Assembly: GCA_018398805.1 (NCBI GenBank)
Contig: JAGFBZ010000715.1
Span: 62,001-126,000 of the forward strand
Direction: 5' to 3'
Source of the DNA: Hirundichthys speculiger
Lineage: Eukaryota; Chordata; Actinopteri; Beloniformes; Exocoetidae
DNA: 64,000 bases
In this document: positions 62,301-64,000 of the stretch, piece by piece
How the letters are laid out: every line of letters begins with the position of its first letter
How positions within the stretch are numbered: the stretch's first letter is position 1
Program-made: the position numbers and the translations under genes
The notes under the pieces: model-generated
The model's input: the letters and a program-made list of their open reading frames with translations, nothing else
The model's database searches: none
What the model was told of the DNA's origin: nothing

Positions 62301-63341
62301 AGTGTCTGCTCAGATTTGTTGAAGCTGACCAGTTCAATGAGAGAACTGGATTTTACCAGGAAACTAAGGTGCAGGTTTTCGATCTACCGCTGTTCTGTTT
62401 TTAACAGCATGTGTGGTGAGCAGCAGTCTTACCTGAGCGATGTAGCTGAGCAGAGGGAGGAGCTCGTTGATGGTTTTGGCCTTGTCTGCAGTCTCAGACA
62501 CCACCATGTGGCTCTGCTGCAGCTGCTTCACCTTCACCATCCTCCTGTTGATTCGCTGACGCTCCAGCTCGTACACCTTCTGCACACAGACACAGCTACG
62601 ATGTGCAACAACTCACACAACTCCGTATTCTGTCGTTTACATTTTATGATCAATCTCTTTGTCACTGGCTCATAAAATCCAGACACCGACGGCAGAAATC
62701 GTGTCAGTTAAGGTTTCATGCGTCGCATCCAGAGTGAGCTGAAAGTGTCGGTTTGTAAAAACTGCAGCGGGTCATGAGCAATGTAGCTTTACATTCAATA
62801 GAGGCTACCCGAGTACCACGAAATGATGCTAATTTTATCCGCTAGGTGGCAGAAACGTGGTGCAGACATGATTTCTTGCAGTAAAGAAAGAAACAAACTG
62901 AAAACGAGCGACGCAGATCATTGATTATACATCATCTTCTACATTCAAACAGCCATGGTGTACTGCAGCGATGCTAAGGAGTGTACATCACACAGATCCA
63001 ACGCAAAGACACAGCCTGACCATTTCCACAAGAAACAGATCAGCACTGATGGTTACACGAGTGGTGGTCCTGTCTGCTTCTACTGGAAGGACTGGAGGAA
63101 GCCACCTCATACATCATGTTTCGCAGCGCTCGGGTAGCTTCTAGCATTTTTAATCAGGCACGTTGGATATGAACGAGCTGAGAAAAGGGAGGACTTTGGA
63201 AAGCGGCTGCTTGGTTGCTGTGTTACCTGGACGTCTGTCATGATCTGTTCCAGCCTCTTCTTCAGAATCAGAGCCAGCGTGTTGTAACATTTCTCCAGCC
63301 TGGTGGACAGGTAAACCTCACACTGAGCCATGAACTTCAGC
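46976..63341 (-). CDS. TIF1-family protein (TRIM24/28/33-like), 5' partial
   Basis: Exons, 5' to 3' on the - strand: 63227-63341, 62433-62579, 57959-58084, 56946-57057, a linker region within 53481-55735, 53306-53405, 52993-53216, 48876-48978, 48674-48730, 48272-48394, 46976-47317. Domain order is coiled coil ([40 protein letters not shown]), Ser/Thr/Pro-rich linker, HP1-type box PHVRL, PHD finger (CSVC..CSAC..GYHRHCH..WICSLC) and a short bromodomain. Parts resemble TRIM28: [12 protein letters not shown] vs NQRKCERVLLAL, and [16 protein letters not shown] vs TRMNEAFGDTKFSAVL. The C-terminus is basic ([10 protein letters not shown]). Role by family: nuclear corepressor that reads or modifies chromatin. 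The RING and B-boxes would lie beyond 64,000. The linker is not resolved to base level and an unrecognised exon may be missing. Confidence 0.75.
47318..48271 (-). other. TIF1-like last intron
   Basis: GT-AG intron with a poly(A)/poly(T) run (47518-47540) and a hAT element at 47750-48148. Nothing else coding. Confidence 0.8.
47750..48148. mobile_element. hAT MITE (TSD CTAGAAGT)
   Basis: It begins TAGGGCTGCACGATTA and ends TTAATTGTGCAGCCCTA. Identical octamers CTAGAAGT lie at 47742-47749 and 48149-48156. The interior has many AATCACGATT motifs. 399 bp, noncoding. Confidence 0.93.
48272..48394 (-). CDS. TIF1-like bromodomain exon b
   Basis: Acceptor ...tgtcttcag, donor CCACAG|gtaagg. 41 residues, phase 0 both sides: [20 protein letters not shown] then [20 protein letters not shown]. 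Compare TRIM28 '[31 protein letters not shown]'. The Asn that binds acetyl-lysine in canonical bromodomains is not seen, as in TRIM28. Confidence 0.88.
48674..48730 (-). CDS. TIF1-like bromodomain exon a
   Basis: Acceptor ...tctctttcag, donor TCTGAG|gtcagt. 19 residues, [19 protein letters not shown], equal to the first bromodomain helix (TRIM28 'KCERVLLALFCHE'). Phase 0 on both sides. Confidence 0.82.
48876..48978 (-). CDS. TIF1-like PHD 3' exon
   Basis: Acceptor ...gtcttgcag precedes GTTGGAGTGG. It encodes [11 protein letters not shown], completing the PHD zinc ligands with the last C-x2-C, then an acidic/Ser linker. The donor that keeps frame with the next exon is CTACAG|gcacca, a GC-AG intron; the GT alternative at GAGG|gtcaga throws the next exon out of frame. 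The 3' edge is therefore less sure than the 5' edge. Confidence 0.75.
49262..49990. repeat. 17-bp minisatellite, about 0.73 kb
   Basis: About 42 copies of GACTGGGATAGGCTCCA, with a GGCCCCA variant. Because 17 is not a multiple of three, the translation repeats every 51 bp and gives a 17-residue pattern in all - strand frames, producing two spurious frames of about 270 residues. Confidence 0.95.
51433..51597 (+). pseudogene. BED zinc-finger fragment of hAT transposase
   Basis: From ATG 51433 the frame reads [11 protein letters not shown], then [20 protein letters not shown] and stops at TGA 51595-51597. The C-x2-C and SGNTTN are the first half of a BED finger (ZBED1/hAT transposase type). The second half, [11 protein letters not shown], follows in another frame right after the stop, and a donor-like AAG|gtaatg comes next. 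A small insertion at about 51591-51598 explains the break. It is a transposon remnant, not a host gene. Confidence 0.8.
51887..52093 (-). pseudogene. MADF (Myb/SANT-like) domain fragment
   Basis: The - strand frame encodes 68 residues, including [20 protein letters not shown] then [15 protein letters not shown] and AEAVRK. Pattern: helix, K/R-x-LYD, YKD, WxEIAxxVG, the signature of the MADF domain found in the accessory protein of PIF/Harbinger elements and in some hAT-linked genes. It stops after the domain and has no transposase nearby. It lies inside the nested hAT, opposite in strand to the BED fragment. Confidence 0.7.
52488..52531. repeat. Perfect 19-bp stem hairpin
   Basis: Arms 52488-52506 (AAACATCTCCAGCTGCTAC) and 52513-52531 are perfect complements, with loop TAGTAT. 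It lies just right of the host hAT end. I see no transposon ends on it, and it is too short for a typical vertebrate pre-miRNA. Confidence 0.95.
52993..53216 (-). CDS. TIF1-like PHD 5' exon
   Basis: Acceptor ...gtgttgcag precedes CCCGCCGTC, donor GACATTTG|gtaaga. Phase 0 in, phase 2 out; 74 residues plus two bases. It opens with an acidic stretch ([13 protein letters not shown]) and a short [10 protein letters not shown] triplication, then [25 protein letters not shown]: the first two C-x2-C pairs and the H-x2-C of a C4HC3 PHD finger. Confidence 0.9.
53306..53405 (-). CDS. TIF1-like linker exon before PHD
   Basis: Acceptor ...ctctgcacag, donor TCTCAG|gtacga. 100 bp: one base completing a Gly codon, then [20 protein letters not shown] and acidic [13 protein letters not shown]. 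Phases agree with both neighbours. Confidence 0.85.
53481..55735 (-). CDS. TIF1-like Ser/Thr-rich linker region (exon edges unresolved)
   Basis: The region begins at acceptor ...ttttccag|GTAAAC (55735) and ends at donor CCTGG|gtgggt (53481). Three coding blocks are clear: 55735 to about 54680 (NVSWIPFSV to [16 protein letters not shown]), about 54126-53834 ([17 protein letters not shown] to [13 protein letters not shown]) and 53707-53481 ([12 protein letters not shown] to [19 protein letters not shown]). Between the first two lies the 60-bp minisatellite, whose - strand is pyrimidine-rich and ends in an acceptor-like ...ttcctag, so it may be an intron end. Between the last two, either a 127-bp intron (CAC|gtcagt ... 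acatcag|CAG, phase 0) or a one-base shift fits. PHVRL (53596-53582) matches the HP1-binding PxVxL. The 55735 acceptor is out of phase with exon 56946-57057, so an exon is missing or a base is wrong. Confidence 0.65.
54150..54662. repeat. 60-bp minisatellite in the TIF1-like linker
   Basis: Unit of 60 bp starting GGAAGTACAGGTGGATGAAG and ending GGACAGTGGTGGA, with 42-bp deletion forms toward 54540-54620 (all multiples of three). A one-base insertion, GTAACAGG for GTACAGG, at about 54427 is the only frame-breaking change. On the - strand the clean frame repeats [20 protein letters not shown], continuous in style with the Ser-rich protein before it. Confidence 0.93.
55736..56945 (-). other. TIF1-like intron
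   Basis: It contains a dispersed repeat at 55929-56345 and otherwise unique sequence. An unrecognised short exon of length 3n+2 would settle the phase conflict across this interval; I did not find a convincing one. Confidence 0.55.
55929..56345. repeat. Dispersed repeat, copy 2 (relative at 19390-19800)
   Basis: Motifs ggctgatttatgcttcc, ctctgtaattacatcagcc, cttccttttgtctac and cagcagcaaacc occur in the same order as in the perilipin intron copy. Probably a decayed DNA transposon (PIF/Harbinger- or hAT-like by its look). The ends are not defined. Confidence 0.5.
56946..57057 (-). CDS. TIF1-like exon after coiled coil (b)
   Basis: Acceptor ...cttttccag precedes GTTACGTCT, donor AAATTTG|gtaaac. 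37 residues plus one base: [20 protein letters not shown] then [18 protein letters not shown]. Supported by clean splice sites and a phase 0 match with the exon before. I recognise no domain. Confidence 0.65.
57058..57958 (-). other. TIF1-like intron
   Basis: About 0.9 kb between the two small exons. I see no repeat or gene in it; a few chance frames lack splice support. Confidence 0.6.
57959..58084 (-). CDS. TIF1-like exon after coiled coil (a)
   Basis: Acceptor ...tacgaacag precedes ACTGCTCAC, donor GAAAAG|gtaaaa. 42 residues, phase 0 both sides: [20 protein letters not shown] then [20 protein letters not shown]. The acceptor has a weak pyrimidine tract, so the 5' edge could be further upstream. 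The phase fits both neighbours. Confidence 0.62.
58257..59129. repeat. 11-bp minisatellite, about 0.87 kb
   Basis: Roughly 80 copies of ACAGTTGCTGA with variants ACAGTTGCTCA, ACAGTTGCTGT and the shortened ACAGTTGT. Reads through in several frames on both strands ([15 protein letters not shown]), none of them genes. Confidence 0.95.
59235..59390. repeat. Degenerate dispersed fish repeat
   Basis: TTCTCCAGCTTCCTCCCGCG, then GAGCGTGAATGTGCACGGTT and GTTTGTCTCCGTGTTGCC follow the order of the repeat also present at about 16355-16430 and 17083-17125. A fragment only. Confidence 0.5.
59535..61001 (-). mobile_element. Tc1-like transposon, full length but defective
   Basis: Ends CACTATATTACCAAAAGTAT (left) and, reversed, CACTATATTTCCAAAAGTAT (right), flanked by TA on both sides. 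1,467 bp. The - strand carries a broken transposase, listed separately. A 22-bp triplicate (GGCTGTTAACTGTTTTAAC) at about 59638-59710 and a LINE-tail-like TTTCCCCCTTGGGGGATT at 59804-59821 lie in the 3' part, so a small insertion has occurred there. Confidence 0.92.
59870..60900 (-). pseudogene. Tc1 transposase pseudogene
   Basis: Two frames on the - strand overlap near 60168-60328. The first has the helix-turn-helix end and the [20 protein letters not shown] block with the first catalytic Asp region. The second has PLFQHD-type [10 protein letters not shown], then [20 protein letters not shown] with the D and E of the DDE triad. A frameshift joins them, and the N-terminal part upstream of 60722 is also interrupted. 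It is inactive as read. Confidence 0.9.
61078..61840. mobile_element. hAT element with perfect 16-bp TIRs
   Basis: Left end TAGGCTTGGGTGGTAT and right end ATACCACCCAAGCCTA are exact inverse complements. Flanks TCGCTGAG (61070-61077) and TCGCTAAG (61841-61848) agree at 7 of 8. Subterminal ACGGTAT/ATACCGT motifs repeat inside. 763 bp, noncoding. Confidence 0.93.
62433..62579 (-). CDS. TIF1-like coiled-coil exon 2
   Basis: Acceptor ...gtgtgcag, donor GCTCAG|gtaaga. 49 residues, phase 0 both sides: [20 protein letters not shown] then [20 protein letters not shown] and LPLLSYIAQ. The pattern of a coil followed by a hydrophobic end is comparable to TRIM28 '[22 protein letters not shown] ... NTALLLSKKL'. 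Confidence 0.82.
62580..63226 (-). other. TIF1-like intron between coiled-coil exons
   Basis: 647 bp GT-AG intron, no repeat or gene recognised. Confidence 0.8.
63227..63341 (-). CDS. TIF1-like coiled-coil exon 1
   Basis: Acceptor ...ctgctccag precedes GCTGAAGTTC, donor GTCCAG|gtaaca. One base plus 38 residues: [20 protein letters not shown] then [18 protein letters not shown], the first coiled-coil block. Codons before this exon are outside my model. Confidence 0.8.
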
Positions 63342-64000
63342 CTGGAGCAGGACGGCAGCACAACACAGAGACGGCAGTGAGACTCTGAGGCCTTCATCGG
63401 GTTTCAGCTTTATTTCTGTGAGCTTCTCTGAGTCAAACTGCCGTCGTAGCCTCGCGGCCATGACACAGAGACCTGGCTTAAATTTAAAAAGAGACAAGTT
63501 AAAGCCACTCTATGCAGCAATACCTTTCCTGGCCACGTGGGGGCAGCATTTCACATGACAGTTCACGTGTCAGCATGAAACACAAAGAAAAACAAAAAGG
63601 CGTGTTTCTATTAGCAGAGCTGACCTTCTCCATGCCCCCTCCGTCACGTCTCCACTTACCCTGACAGAGCCGAGTCATGGAAAGAAATGAGACTGGAAGA
63701 TCTGAGATGGTTACTGCACAACGAACGGAGGGGCTGAATGAGTAGAGATTTCTCGTATTTGAAGGAGACATCAGACGACTGAATGACTCCAGTCACCAGG
63801 AAAGCATATTATTTTATCTCTACTTGTCATATATAACATAAATAACTGTCATGTCAGTTATTTAACTGAATTGATGTTTCTGGACCCCGAGAGAGAAGAC
63901 CCCTTGTAGCTCGCGAGTTTATACACCGGAAACTGATATCTGAGTCTGTCTGTCAGACAGCAGAGGAGGAGGGAGGAGGTAGGAGGGAGGAGGGGGAGGA
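63342..64000 (-). other. TIF1-like intron to window end
   Basis: No upstream TIF1 exon recognised up to the window edge. It holds a short dispersed repeat (63505-63560, shared with about 3340-3395) and a GGA-rich tract at the very end (63960-64000). RING and B-box exons are expected further right. Confidence 0.55.

Larger units (their letters stand above)
58085..62432 (-). other. TIF1-like intron after coiled coil
   Basis: 4.3 kb intron holding an 11-bp minisatellite (58257-59129), a degenerate fish repeat (about 59235-59390), a Tc1 element (59535-61001) and a hAT element (61078-61840). 61.85-62.43 kb is unremarkable. Confidence 0.7.

Overview
This is nuclear DNA of a ray-finned fish (teleost). 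Genes are split into short GT-AG exons separated by long introns. The repeats are typical of fish: hAT and Tc1/mariner DNA transposons, LINE 3' tails, a tRNA-derived SINE and many minisatellites. There is no bacterial or viral gene organisation. Most long reading frames are chance frames or read-through of minisatellites. I assembled gene models by hand from homology, splice signals and reading phase.

Layout. (1) About 1-8,665, + strand: the 3' end of a synaptotagmin-11 gene (last two coding exons, C2B domain, then a long 3' UTR). Its 5' exons lie left of the window. (2) 15,182-40,819, + strand: a complete perilipin gene. It has a TATA/CCAAT promoter, a noncoding first exon, seven coding exons and a 2.2 kb 3' UTR. 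The C-terminus carries four RRxS-type PKA sites, so it is perilipin-1/6-like; the place next to syt11 makes plin6 my preferred name. (3) 43,483-41,873, - strand: a complete four-exon Ras-like GTPase of the RASL11/RERG group with no recognisable G3 motif. (4) 63,341-46,976, - strand: the 3' two thirds of a TIF1-family gene (TRIM24/28/33-like). It encodes coiled coil, Ser/Thr-rich linker, HP1 box, PHD finger and degenerate bromodomain; the RING and B-box exons would lie beyond 64,000.

The genes have no operon-like relationship. syt11 acts in vesicle trafficking, the perilipin on lipid droplets, the GTPase in signalling, and the TIF1 protein in chromatin.

The rest is repeat-dense. At least nine hAT-type elements have recognisable terminal inverted repeats, and most keep an 8-bp target duplication. 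One hAT is nested in another and carries a BED-finger remnant on one strand and a MADF-domain remnant on the other. There are two near-identical Tc1/mariner-type MITEs, a broken Tc1 transposase and eight larger minisatellites.

Points that need care are a one-base homopolymer frameshift in perilipin coding exon 2, and an unresolved phase plus a 60-bp minisatellite inside the TIF1 linker. I found no previously undescribed multi-gene system.
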